Part shown: in pieces, positions 22,883-31,145 of the stretch
Layout of the letters: every line of letters starts with the position of its first letter
Numbering within the stretch: the stretch's first letter is position 1
NCBI RefSeq assembly: GCF_000308855.1
Contig: NZ_BAGM01000043.1
Coordinates: 1 to 33,293, forward strand
Length of the DNA: 33,293 bases
Source: Nocardia veterana NBRC 100344
Lineage (GTDB): Bacteria; Actinomycetota; Actinomycetes; Mycobacteriales; Mycobacteriaceae
Direction of reading: 5' to 3'
The notes under the pieces: generated by a model
Told to the model about the DNA's origin: nothing
What the model saw: the letters and a program-made list of their open reading frames with translations, nothing else
The model's database searches: none
Made by a program: the position numbers and the translations under genes

Positions 22883-25567
22883 GTGCACGGATCCGAGGTG
22901 GGCCTCGACGATTTGCCCGCGGCCGGCGGCGGCAAAGCGGCCGGATTACGGCGGTTGCGCGATGCCGCGTTACCGGTGCCGCAGTGGCTGCTGGTCGAGC
23001 CGGGGCTGTTCGACCATATGCCGGACGAGATCGTCACCGCAGCAGCGGAATTCGCTCGCGCCACCGATCTCGACGACGCCTTGGCCCGAGGTGCGAAACT
23101 CCGCGCGGGCATCATGACCACGCCACCGCCACCCGGGCTGGTCGATGCGGTCGGCGAGCTGGCGCGGCGGCTCGGCGGCGGCCCGATGGCGGTGCGCTCG
23201 TCGGCCGCGGTCGAGGACGGCGCGGTGTATTCGTTTGCCGGGCAGTTCGATTCGTTCCTGAACGTATCGGGTGCGCACGCCCTGGCCACGGCCGTCACGG
23301 CCTGCTGGGCCTCGGCGCCGGCCCCGCGCGCGATCGGCTACTGCTTCGCGCACGGCCTGCCGTTGCCCACCGTTCCGTCGGTGATCGTGCAGCGGCTGAT
23401 CGCGGCCGAGACCAGCGGGGTGCTGTTCACCTGTGATCCGAGCACGGCCGCCGCGGATCGAATGGTGCTCAGTGCCGTCTACGGTTTGGGGGAGGGGCTG
23501 GTCTCGGGCGCGGTGGACGCCGATACCTATGTGGTGGACAAATTTTCGGCGACCGTGGTCGACCGGATACTCGGCGAGAAGGCCACCCGTTATCGTGCGG
23601 CCGGAGCACAGGGTTGTGTCGCCGAAGAGGTCGAACCCGCGTTGCGCGAGCGGCCGGCGTTGACCGATGCGCAGGTGCGGCAGGTGATCGAGCTCGGTCG
23701 TCGGATCGAGACGGCGGCCGGCGGTCCGCAGGACGTCGAGTGGGCCTTCGATACCGAGGGCGAGCTCTGGGTGCTGCAAGCGCGTCCGGTCACCACCGCG
23801 ATCGGCGCCCAGCTGCGAGGCGCGGGTGAATCGGTGCCGGCGGGCGAGCTGCGAATCTGGGACAACTCCAACATCATCGAAAGTTTCAGCGGCATCACCT
23901 CACCGCTCACCTTCACCACCGCCGCCGACATCTACGGCCGGGTCTATCGTGAATACGCGCGCTCGCTGGGCGTGCGGCCGGCGCAGCTGCGACAGACCGA
24001 TCGCTGGACTCCGGTGTTGCTCGGCTACTTTCACGGTCGCGTCTACTACAACCTGCTGCACTGGTACCGGATGGTCGGCATCGCACCCGGCTATCCCCTC
24101 AACCGCCGTGTACTCGAGGCCGCACTAGGCGTGGCCGAACCACTGGCCGACGAGATCGCGAAGACGTTGCGCCCCTTCACCTTCGCCAATCCGCTGGCCG
24201 CTCTGGTATCGCGGGTTCGCACCACGGCGATCTACCTGGGGCGGATCGTGACGATCGACGCGATGATGCGACGGTTCCTCGCCGAGTTCTACCGCGTCTA
24301 CGACGAATTCGAGGCCCACGACGATCGCCACGATACCGGCGCGCAGGCGTACGCCCGCTACCGCGAACTCGATCGCGAACTGGTGCACCGCTGGGGACCC
24401 ATGATGGTCCTCGACGCCATGCTGTTGACCTCGACCGGCCTGCTCTACCTCCTCACCCGGCTGCTGCTGCCGAACGCGCCGGAATGGTTCCTCTACGCCG
24501 TCGCCGGGCCGGGCGCCGATGTCGAATCCGCCGACCCGGCGCGGGCCATGGCGGAGCTGGCGGCCACCGTGCGCGCGGACGCTCGGCTGCGCGCGCTCCT
24601 GGAAACCACTGCGGCGGAGGGCGCCTACGACGCCCTGGTATCCGGCGGTCACGACGAGTTCCGGGCTCGGGTCGACGACTACATCGACCGGTACGGCTAT
24701 CGCAGCCTGGACGAATTGAAGTTGGAGACCCCGGATCTGCGGGAGGATCCGTCGGCGCTGTTCGTCATGTTGCTTGCCGCACTGCCGGAGCAGCCCGCCC
24801 GCCGCGCCGACGACGCCCAGCGCTATCTCGACACCCATCTGCGCGGGTGGCGACGCGCGGTCTACGAGCGCCTGCGCCGCAAGGTGTCCCGCTGCGCCGG
24901 TCACCGGGAGAGCCTGCGCTTCTGCCGAACCCGAGCCTTCGGCATGGTCAAGCGGACGATTCGCACCATGGGGCGAGACCTGGTGCAGCGCAATGTCATC
25001 GACGAGTTCGCCGATGTGTTCCTGCTGACCCTGCCGGAGCTGCGGCAGTGTTACGAGGGCGGCGACACCGCCGGGCTTGCAGCGGTGGTCGCCGCCCGCA
25101 AACAGCAACGCGCCGCCGACGCCCGACTGGTCGCCCCGGATCGATTCGTCACCCACGGTGACGGATTCGGACCGGCCGAGCTCGCCTCGGTGGGCTGGGT
25201 GCCGATCACGGATATCCCGGCCGCATCCGCCGGATCGGTGTTCACGGGCACCCCGTCGGGCGGTGGTATCGGCACCGGTCCAGCGGTCGTCGTCGGTGAA
25301 CCGCGTGATGTGACCGACGGCGTACTGGTCACCTATCGCACCGACCCGGGCTGGGTGGCGGTGCTGCCGTCGGCGACGGCGCTGGTGGTCGAGCGCGGCA
25401 GCCCACTGACTCACGTCGCCATCGTCGCGCGCGAATTGGGCGTCCCGACGGTGGTGCAGATTCCGGGGATCACCCGGACCGTTCGTACCGGTATGTCGCT
25501 GCGCGTGGACGGCAGCGCCGGAACCGTCACCGTGCTCGACGAAGGGAAGGACCACGATGACCACTGA
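22883..25567 (+). CDS. Rifampin-phosphotransferase-like dikinase (PPDK_N + PEP-utilizer His domain)
   Basis: 894 residues. N-terminal ATP-grasp domain of the PEP synthase/PPDK type (to about 310), with MAVRSSAAVEDGAVYSFAGQ and, at its end, DVEWAFD...LWVLQARPVT; a long central helical domain beginning WDNSNIIESFSGITSPLTF (about 325-780); and a C-terminal swivelling domain with catalytic His844 in SPLTHVAIVARELGVPTVV. There is no PEP/pyruvate TIM barrel. This three-part layout is that of rifampin phosphotransferase, which moves the beta-phosphate of ATP through the His to a hydroxyl of the substrate. By analogy this enzyme probably phosphorylates a small molecule or lipid intermediate; the substrate is unknown. 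GTG 22883 has GGGAG 5 nt upstream; ATG 22868 in frame is the alternative. The next gene overlaps by 11 bp. Confidence 0.82.
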   Translation: MHGSEVGLDDLPAAGGGKAAGLRRLRDAALPVPQWLLVEPGLFDHMPDEIVTAAAEFARATDLDDALARGAKLRAGIMTTPPPPGLVDAVGELARRLGGGPMAVRSSAAVEDGAVYSFAGQFDSFLNVSGAHALATAVTACWASAPAPRAIGYCFAHGLPLPTVPSVIVQRLIAAETSGVLFTCDPSTAAADRMVLSAVYGLGEGLVSGAVDADTYVVDKFSATVVDRILGEKATRYRAAGAQGCVAEEVEPALRERPALTDAQVRQVIELGRRIETAAGGPQDVEWAFDTEGELWVLQARPVTTAIGAQLRGAGESVPAGELRIWDNSNIIESFSGITSPLTFTTAADIYGRVYREYARSLGVRPAQLRQTDRWTPVLLGYFHGRVYYNLLHWYRMVGIAPGYPLNRRVLEAALGVAEPLADEIAKTLRPFTFANPLAALVSRVRTTAIYLGRIVTIDAMMRRFLAEFYRVYDEFEAHDDRHDTGAQAYARYRELDRELVHRWGPMMVLDAMLLTSTGLLYLLTRLLLPNAPEWFLYAVAGPGADVESADPARAMAELAATVRADARLRALLETTAAEGAYDALVSGGHDEFRARVDDYIDRYGYRSLDELKLETPDLREDPSALFVMLLAALPEQPARRADDAQRYLDTHLRGWRRAVYERLRRKVSRCAGHRESLRFCRTRAFGMVKRTIRTMGRDLVQRNVIDEFADVFLLTLPELRQCYEGGDTAGLAAVVAARKQQRAADARLVAPDRFVTHGDGFGPAELASVGWVPITDIPAASAGSVFTGTPSGGGIGTGPAVVVGEPRDVTDGVLVTYRTDPGWVAVLPSATALVVERGSPLTHVAIVARELGVPTVVQIPGITRTVRTGMSLRVDGSAGTVTVLDEGKDHDDH

Positions 25568-28500
25568 CCTGCCGATCGACACCGACGACGAGGAACTCGT
25601 CCGTGGCTGGCTGGTGCGTCCGGCCACCGAAACCGGTATCCACCTCGCCGACGAGGAGGACGGCTGGCAGTTCCGCAGCTATGCCGAACTGGCCGATCTG
25701 ACCTGGTCCATCGCCGCGCGGCTGCGGGAACGGGGGCTCGGCGCCGACCGCGAGGACGCGGGCGCGTGCGTGATCATGCCGACCGGATTCTCCTGTGTGG
25801 CAGCCTTCTACGCCGTATGGGCGTGCGGGGGCGTCTTCACTCCGATCGCGCCGCCGATGTTCGCCGACCGGGACCTCTACCTCGCGCACGTCGCCGCGGT
25901 GCTGGAGCAGGCGGCACCGCGCGTGGTGGTCACGTCCGAGGAATTGGCCGCTCTGGTGCGGGATGCGATGGCGGCCGCGGGCCGCGACGACGCCCCGCTG
26001 GTGGTCACCGAATCCGAGCCTCCGGCCGCGCGGGTTCCCGTGCCGGCCGCCGAAACCGCCCTGTTGCAGTTCACCTCCGGCTCGACGGGAACACCGCGCG
26101 GTGTCCGGATCTCCTGGCACAACCTGGCCACCAATATCCGGATGATCAGCCGGCTGATCGACTGGCGGCCCGGTGAGGTGATGGTGTCCTGGCTGCCGCT
26201 GTATCACGATATGGGCTTGGTGGGCGCCTTCTTGACCACCGTCGCCAACCAGGGCGATCTGTATCTCATGCGGCCCGATCAATTCGTCCGTGATCCGGCG
26301 CGCTGGTTGCGGGCGATGGCGCACGCACAGCATTCGCCCTCGCCGTCGTTCGCGCTGGGGTATGTCGCGCATCGGGTGCGGCCGCGGGATATCGCCGGAT
26401 TGGATCTGTCGGGCTGGCGCACGCTCGCGGTCGGGTCCGAACCCGTCGAGGTCGCGGATCTGCGCGCCTTCGCCGAACTCACCGGCGCGCAGGGCTTTTC
26501 GGCCGCCGCCTATACGCTCGCCTACGGCCTGGCCGAAGCCACTCTGATGGTGAGTTCGTCGGCGCGGGACCGTCCACTGACCGCTGTGCGCGTGGACACC
26601 GCCACACTGCGTCCCGGCCGGCCGGTCCGGGTGGTCGCCGAGGCCGAACTCGGCGACGGACGCTGGGTGGACGGTCCGGGCTGGATCACCGGCCTCGGCT
26701 TCTCCACACCCGAATCCACGGTCCGGGTGGTCGACGACGAAGGTAACGATCTGCCCGACGGCGTCCTCGGCGAGATGGTGGTCATCGGTGACTCGGTCGC
26801 CCGGGGCTACACCGACGACGCACCGGGAGCCACCCGCCTCGTCGACGGCCGGCTCTATACCGGCGATGCCGGATTCCGTTTCCGGGACCAGGTTTTCGTA
26901 CTCGGCCGGATGGGCACCAGCCTGAAGGTCCGGGGTCGCTCGGTGTTCATGGAGGACATCGAATCGCGGGTGGCGCGCGAAACCGGTATCACCAAGGGCA
27001 AACTCGCGGCGGTCGCGCTGTCGGGCGCTGCCACACCGGGCGTGGTCCTGTTCGCCGAGACCGCGCCCGGGCAGTGGATCACCGGGGCCCGCACGATCAT
27101 TCGTGGCCAACTCGGCCCGGCGGGCACGATCGGCGTGGTGACCGGCCCGCGGGGCTTCATCCGCCGCACGTCCAGCGGCAAACCCCGGCGTCGGCACATG
27201 TGGCAGTTGTACGCCGAAGGCCGCCTCCCCGGTGCCACCGAACACCGGCTCCCCGACGCCACGGCGGCGGCGACCGCACCGGCGCCGGCACTCGACCGTG
27301 CCGGTGAATTGCTTGCCGCCGCATTGGAATCGGTATCGGTCCCACCGAATTCTGCCGCCCTGTTCGAGGGGTCGTTGGCGGAAGGATTCGGTAACGAGGG
27401 TTCCGATATCGATTTCCTCGTGGTGGCGCCCGGCGACGAGGAACTGCCGACGCTGCCGACGGTGGTGTTCGTCGACGGGCGCCGCATCGAGGTGCGCAGT
27501 CGCTCGCAGGCGCAGCTGCGGGCACAGCTCGTCCGGGTCGCCGGTGCGGATCGCGTCGGCGACCTGGACGAGGATGTGCTCAACCGCTGCCAGCGCTTCC
27601 TCCGGGCGAGCGTGCTGCGCACCGCCGCCGGGGTGGATATCGACGGTTTGCGGACGCTACTGCCGATGCGCGATTTCGCGGCCGTGGTGGCCCGATGGTG
27701 GGCGCAACGCAGCCGGCACGCACTCTGGTACGCGGTGGCGCTGCGGGCGCTGGGCGCGGACGACGAGGCGCACGGCTGGTTCCGCGACGGTCTGCTGCAG
27801 GCGGTGAAGTCCTGGGCCGCGGCCCGCGGCGAGACCTATCTGGAAACGAAATGGCTACCGCGGCAGCTGGACCGGATCGGCGCGGACGGCGAGACGGCCG
27901 ACCTGATCGCGGCCTATCGCGCCCTCCCGCACCGCGCCGACGCGGCGGACGTCCTGTCGCTGGCGGCCCGGTTCGGGGTCACGGATATCGCCGACGATCC
28001 CGACCGCGTCCTGCTGACCCGCCGAGACGGCGTGACGACCTGGCCGGTCGGCGAGCGGCTGCACGTCCTGCGCGACGATCGTGATGTCTTCGCGCTGTCC
28101 GAGCGGGGCGCGGCGGCCTGGCGTGCGGTCGTCGCCGGCAGATCGATCGCCGAAACACTGCGGCGTGCCGCGCTCGGCGACGAACTGGCCGAATTCGTTC
28201 GCCTCGGCTTCGTCGGACTCGCCCTGCGTGGTGGTGAGCCACTGGCCCCGGCGCTGGCCATGTGTAAGCCGTTGCGGCCCTACACCCCGATGCCGTCCGC
28301 GCGGATGCCCGCACTGGGTGTGGCCGGCGGTGGTACCGATCGCCCGGTTGCCACGTTGTCGCCGTTACCGGCCGAACGCTTCGTCGCCTGTGCGATGGCG
28401 GTGGTCTGGTCGAATGTGGTGCTGGAGAACGCGCGCGAGGATCTGATGGGCGCGGTGAAGGCCGGGCAGGCGGAGGTGGCCGATATCGCGGCGCATCGAG

Positions 28501-28916
28501 TCGTCGTGATGTGCGTGCGAATGGCGCTGTCGGCCCACGGTATTCATCCGTTGCCCGCCGACGTGGCACCGGAACGCACGCTGGCGGCGTTGCTCCCCGA
28601 CGCCCGGCCGCTGCGCGACAGGGTCGTCCGAGCCGCCGCGGTGCGGTTCCCGGCCGCCCTCGACTCGGGCAGCGCCGGCCTCGACGAACTGGCCGTGCTG
28701 GACGAATTGGTGGCGACGGTGCGCGAGATCGCCGGTGGCTCCCAGTTCCCGGCCTCCTTCGATTCCGGCGACCAGTGGCGACGCACCCTCGATATCAGCT
28801 ACGACTGGCTGCGTCCGGCCGCGTACCTCGAGACCGAACTGCCCCTGGACGAGGCGCGCGATCTCCTCGAATCCGGTGGGCGCCAACCGCATCGGAGCGA
28901 CGGAGGTGCGCGATGA
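25557..28916 (+). CDS. Fatty acyl-AMP ligase fused to nucleotidyltransferase and PqqD-like domain
   Basis: 1119 residues. Residues 1-570: adenylate-forming ligase of the FAAL type, with A3 loop TSGSTGTPRG (173-182), LPLYHDMGL, and A10 lysine in SSGKPRR (Lys542); it should activate a carboxylate as acyl-AMP and load the adjacent ACP. Residues about 590-690: pol-beta-type nucleotidyltransferase with GSLAEGFGNEGSDID (605-619, metal ligands Asp617/Asp619). About 698-775: helical, HEPN/KNTase-C-like region. About 818-893: a segment resembling PqqD (VFALSERGAAAWRAV...EFVRLGFV). About 905-1100: further helical domain of unknown type. Starts inside the previous gene and ends with ATGA overlap to the ACP gene. 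The ligase call is firm, the nucleotidyltransferase good, the PqqD-like assignment tentative. I know no characterised enzyme with this architecture. Confidence 0.85.
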   Translation: MTTDLPIDTDDEELVRGWLVRPATETGIHLADEEDGWQFRSYAELADLTWSIAARLRERGLGADREDAGACVIMPTGFSCVAAFYAVWACGGVFTPIAPPMFADRDLYLAHVAAVLEQAAPRVVVTSEELAALVRDAMAAAGRDDAPLVVTESEPPAARVPVPAAETALLQFTSGSTGTPRGVRISWHNLATNIRMISRLIDWRPGEVMVSWLPLYHDMGLVGAFLTTVANQGDLYLMRPDQFVRDPARWLRAMAHAQHSPSPSFALGYVAHRVRPRDIAGLDLSGWRTLAVGSEPVEVADLRAFAELTGAQGFSAAAYTLAYGLAEATLMVSSSARDRPLTAVRVDTATLRPGRPVRVVAEAELGDGRWVDGPGWITGLGFSTPESTVRVVDDEGNDLPDGVLGEMVVIGDSVARGYTDDAPGATRLVDGRLYTGDAGFRFRDQVFVLGRMGTSLKVRGRSVFMEDIESRVARETGITKGKLAAVALSGAATPGVVLFAETAPGQWITGARTIIRGQLGPAGTIGVVTGPRGFIRRTSSGKPRRRHMWQLYAEGRLPGATEHRLPDATAAATAPAPALDRAGELLAAALESVSVPPNSAALFEGSLAEGFGNEGSDIDFLVVAPGDEELPTLPTVVFVDGRRIEVRSRSQAQLRAQLVRVAGADRVGDLDEDVLNRCQRFLRASVLRTAAGVDIDGLRTLLPMRDFAAVVARWWAQRSRHALWYAVALRALGADDEAHGWFRDGLLQAVKSWAAARGETYLETKWLPRQLDRIGADGETADLIAAYRALPHRADAADVLSLAARFGVTDIADDPDRVLLTRRDGVTTWPVGERLHVLRDDRDVFALSERGAAAWRAVVAGRSIAETLRRAALGDELAEFVRLGFVGLALRGGEPLAPALAMCKPLRPYTPMPSARMPALGVAGGGTDRPVATLSPLPAERFVACAMAVVWSNVVLENAREDLMGAVKAGQAEVADIAAHRVVVMCVRMALSAHGIHPLPADVAPERTLAALLPDARPLRDRVVRAAAVRFPAALDSGSAGLDELAVLDELVATVREIAGGSQFPASFDSGDQWRRTLDISYDWLRPAAYLETELPLDEARDLLESGGRQPHRSDGGAR

Positions 28917-29164
28917 CGACCGTGGACGATTCGGTAGCCGAACAGGTGCGGCGGCTCGTCGTCGCGATGGCGCCCGATCCGCCGCCCGAGCTCGCCGACG
29001 AAATGCGCCTGATCGAGGATCTGTCCTTCGACTCGCTGCGGCTGATGGAGCTCACACTCGTGCTCGAGCAGGCTTTCGGACTGCCGCGCTACCGCCCCGA
29101 ACAGCTCGCCGGAGTGCGCCGCATCGCGGATGTGGTGGCCCTGATCGAGGAGACACGACGGTGA
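28913..29164 (+). CDS. Acyl carrier protein
   Basis: 83 residues. Acidic helical ACP with the phosphopantetheine site DLSFDSLRLMEL; the modified Ser is Ser41. It should carry the acyl chain activated by the upstream ligase as a thioester for the reductase and AfsA-like enzyme downstream. GGAGG (28902-28906) lies 6 nt before ATG 28913, the best ribosome site in the operon, fitting a need for more carrier than enzyme. It overlaps both neighbours by 4 bp (ATGA and GTGA). Not the housekeeping AcpM, judging by length and context. Confidence 0.92.
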   Translation: MTTVDDSVAEQVRRLVVAMAPDPPPELADEMRLIEDLSFDSLRLMELTLVLEQAFGLPRYRPEQLAGVRRIADVVALIEETRR

Positions 29165-30249
29165 CCGAACGCGACGCGGTGCTGGTCACCGGCGCCGGGG
29201 GATTGGTCGGCGCCGAGGTGGTGGCGCGGCTGCTGGCGGCGGGACGACCGGTCATCGCCGTGCTGCACACCAATTCGCGCGTCGTCGGTAACGACGGTGG
29301 TGAGCTGACCGGTGCCGAGGCGGTATACGGCGATATCCGACGGCCGGAGTTGGGCCTGCCGCGGGAACGCCTGCCGGAACTCGCCGCGCGCGTCGGCACG
29401 ATCGTGCACACCGCGGCGACCACCGCTTTCGACGCCGGCGCGGCCGAGTACGAGGAATTGAACGTCCGCGGTACCGCGAATGCGGTGAATCTGGCCGTGC
29501 GCTGGGACGTCCCGTTCGTGCACATCTCTACCGCCTACGTGTGTGGGATGCGGAGCGGGCTGATCGGCGAAGCGGAGCTCGATCGGGGCCAGGCCTTCGG
29601 AAACGGCTACGAGGACAGCAAGTTCCGGGCCGAGCGACTGGTTCGGTGCACACCGGGACTGCGGTGGGCGGTCGTCCGCCCGGGCATCGTCACCGGCGCG
29701 ACCGGAACCGGCGTGATTCGCGAGTACAAGAACCTCTACACCGTGGTGAAATTGATCGTCGAAGGCAAGTTGCGATCGCTGCCGGGCCGCTACGACGCCA
29801 CCATCGCGCCCGCACCGGTCGATTTCGTCGCCGACGTGATCACCGCGGCCGCCGTCGACTTCGAATCCGCCGCCGGCCGGACCTTCCACGCGGTGGGCGC
29901 CGACAGCTTGGCGTTGCGGGAGATCTCCGATGTCTTCGCGGAGTATCCGTCCTTCCGGGTGGCGACCTTCGTGCCCGAATCCGCCTTCGCGGTCGGGGAA
30001 TTGGAACCGCTCGAGCGGGAGTACTTTCAGCGGATCGGCAGGCTCTACACCAGCTATTTCGCGCGGCGGCCGAATTTCGATACCACCGCCACGCGGGCGC
30101 TGTCGGGACGCGACTGCCCCGCCACCGGCAAGCCGTATCTGCGGCTGCTGCTGGACCACTGTCTCGAGTCCGGCTATCTCGGTGCACCGCTGCCATCGGT
30201 GACCGAGGTGTTGGCCCGCTTCGCGGCCGGCGCCGGGAGCGGCCGATGA
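29161..30249 (+). CDS. SDR-family thioester-reductase-like / epimerase-like oxidoreductase
   Basis: 362 residues. Extended SDR with NAD(P)-binding TGAGGLVG (10-17), HTAATTAF, catalytic Ser123 in HISTAYVCG and the YxxxK pair in YEDSK (Tyr150, Lys154). The STAYV block and the long C-terminal part resemble NAD_binding_4 proteins, the family of carboxylic acid reductase R-domains and fatty acyl reductases. With an ACP directly upstream, reductive release of an acyl-ACP thioester is plausible; ketoreduction or epimerisation cannot be excluded. GTG 29161 overlaps the ACP stop (GTGA); open frame further upstream is a shadow of the ligase gene. Confidence 0.82.
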   Translation: MTERDAVLVTGAGGLVGAEVVARLLAAGRPVIAVLHTNSRVVGNDGGELTGAEAVYGDIRRPELGLPRERLPELAARVGTIVHTAATTAFDAGAAEYEELNVRGTANAVNLAVRWDVPFVHISTAYVCGMRSGLIGEAELDRGQAFGNGYEDSKFRAERLVRCTPGLRWAVVRPGIVTGATGTGVIREYKNLYTVVKLIVEGKLRSLPGRYDATIAPAPVDFVADVITAAAVDFESAAGRTFHAVGADSLALREISDVFAEYPSFRVATFVPESAFAVGELEPLEREYFQRIGRLYTSYFARRPNFDTTATRALSGRDCPATGKPYLRLLLDHCLESGYLGAPLPSVTEVLARFAAGAGSGR

Positions 30250-31145
30250 CCCCGGCCGAACTGCTGGCGGTCTCGACGCCACTGCCCGAGAAGGCGACTC
30301 GCTACGCCGAGGACACCTATGTGCAGGAGACGCTCGCGCACTTGGCGGATGCCGGAATCGATGCGGTGGAGTTCGCCCGGCGCCATTCCCTGCTTCTGCT
30401 GAAGCCGGACGCGATCGTCGCGCGAGCGGTCGAGCCGACCCTCGACTGGCTGCGTGACAACGGTTTTCGGGTCGTGTCCGCCCGGGTGTGCCCGGTGGAC
30501 CGGCACCTGGTCCGGGCCCTGTGGTATTTCGCGTGGAATATCGCCTCACCGGAACGGCGGCGGCTGGCCGATCTGCTCGCGGAGATCTCCGACGCGCTCG
30601 TCCTGGTGGTCGCCGGGGATCCCGCTGGGCTCCCGACTCCGGTGCGGCTCACCGCGGCCAAGGGGCCGACCGATCCCGGCAGACGCCAGCCCGGCGAACT
30701 GCGGTATCTGCTGGGTCGGTACAGCTATCTGCTGAATCTCGTCCATTCGCCCGACGATCCCGCCGACGTGTTGCGGGAATTCGCGATCTACTTCGACACC
30801 GGTACCCGCGAGCAGGTGCTGCGTGAGATCGAGTCCGGCGTAGACCGCGGCGACGCGGCGGCCGCCTGCGCGGCGGACCTGTACGCCCGCACACCGGCCC
30901 GTGATTTCGGCCGTGCCGCGGCGACGCGACGGCTGCTGGACGAGCTGGGCGAGGTTCCCGTTGATTTCGATGCCGATCGCGACGAGGACTGCGCTCGACT
31001 GGTGCGTAGCGCGTTGGCCGCCGGGCGGCGGGTCGATCCCTGGTCGGTGATCGTGCTGGGGGCGCAGGTGCTTCCGATGCGCGCCGGTGGCCGCCAAATC
31101 CTGCCCCCGGTATCCGCACCCGACTGGTTGGAGGCACGACCATGA
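30246..31145 (+). CDS. NDP-kinase-like protein with C-terminal extension
   Basis: 299 residues, twice a normal NDK. The NDK fold covers about residues 47-190. Compared with the ndk gene in this window it keeps LLKPDAIVAR (Lys53), GPTDP (Thr142), the PGELR arginine (Arg153) and NLVHSPD with Asn164 and the phosphorylatable His167; the arginine-containing GPRAI segment of normal NDK is replaced. A 45-residue N-terminal and about 110-residue C-terminal extension are unassigned. It may be a phosphotransferase acting on an unusual nucleotide or pathway intermediate, or a nucleotide-binding regulator. It overlaps the SDR and AfsA-like genes by 4 bp each (ATGA). Confidence 0.78.
   Translation: MTPAELLAVSTPLPEKATRYAEDTYVQETLAHLADAGIDAVEFARRHSLLLLKPDAIVARAVEPTLDWLRDNGFRVVSARVCPVDRHLVRALWYFAWNIASPERRRLADLLAEISDALVLVVAGDPAGLPTPVRLTAAKGPTDPGRRQPGELRYLLGRYSYLLNLVHSPDDPADVLREFAIYFDTGTREQVLREIESGVDRGDAAAACAADLYARTPARDFGRAAATRRLLDELGEVPVDFDADRDEDCARLVRSALAAGRRVDPWSVIVLGAQVLPMRAGGRQILPPVSAPDWLEARP

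Noticed and set aside
28735..29160. N-terminal extension of the SDR open frame
   Set aside because: It overlaps the ligase fusion and the ACP in another frame; the nucleotide-binding motif begins right after GTG 29161.
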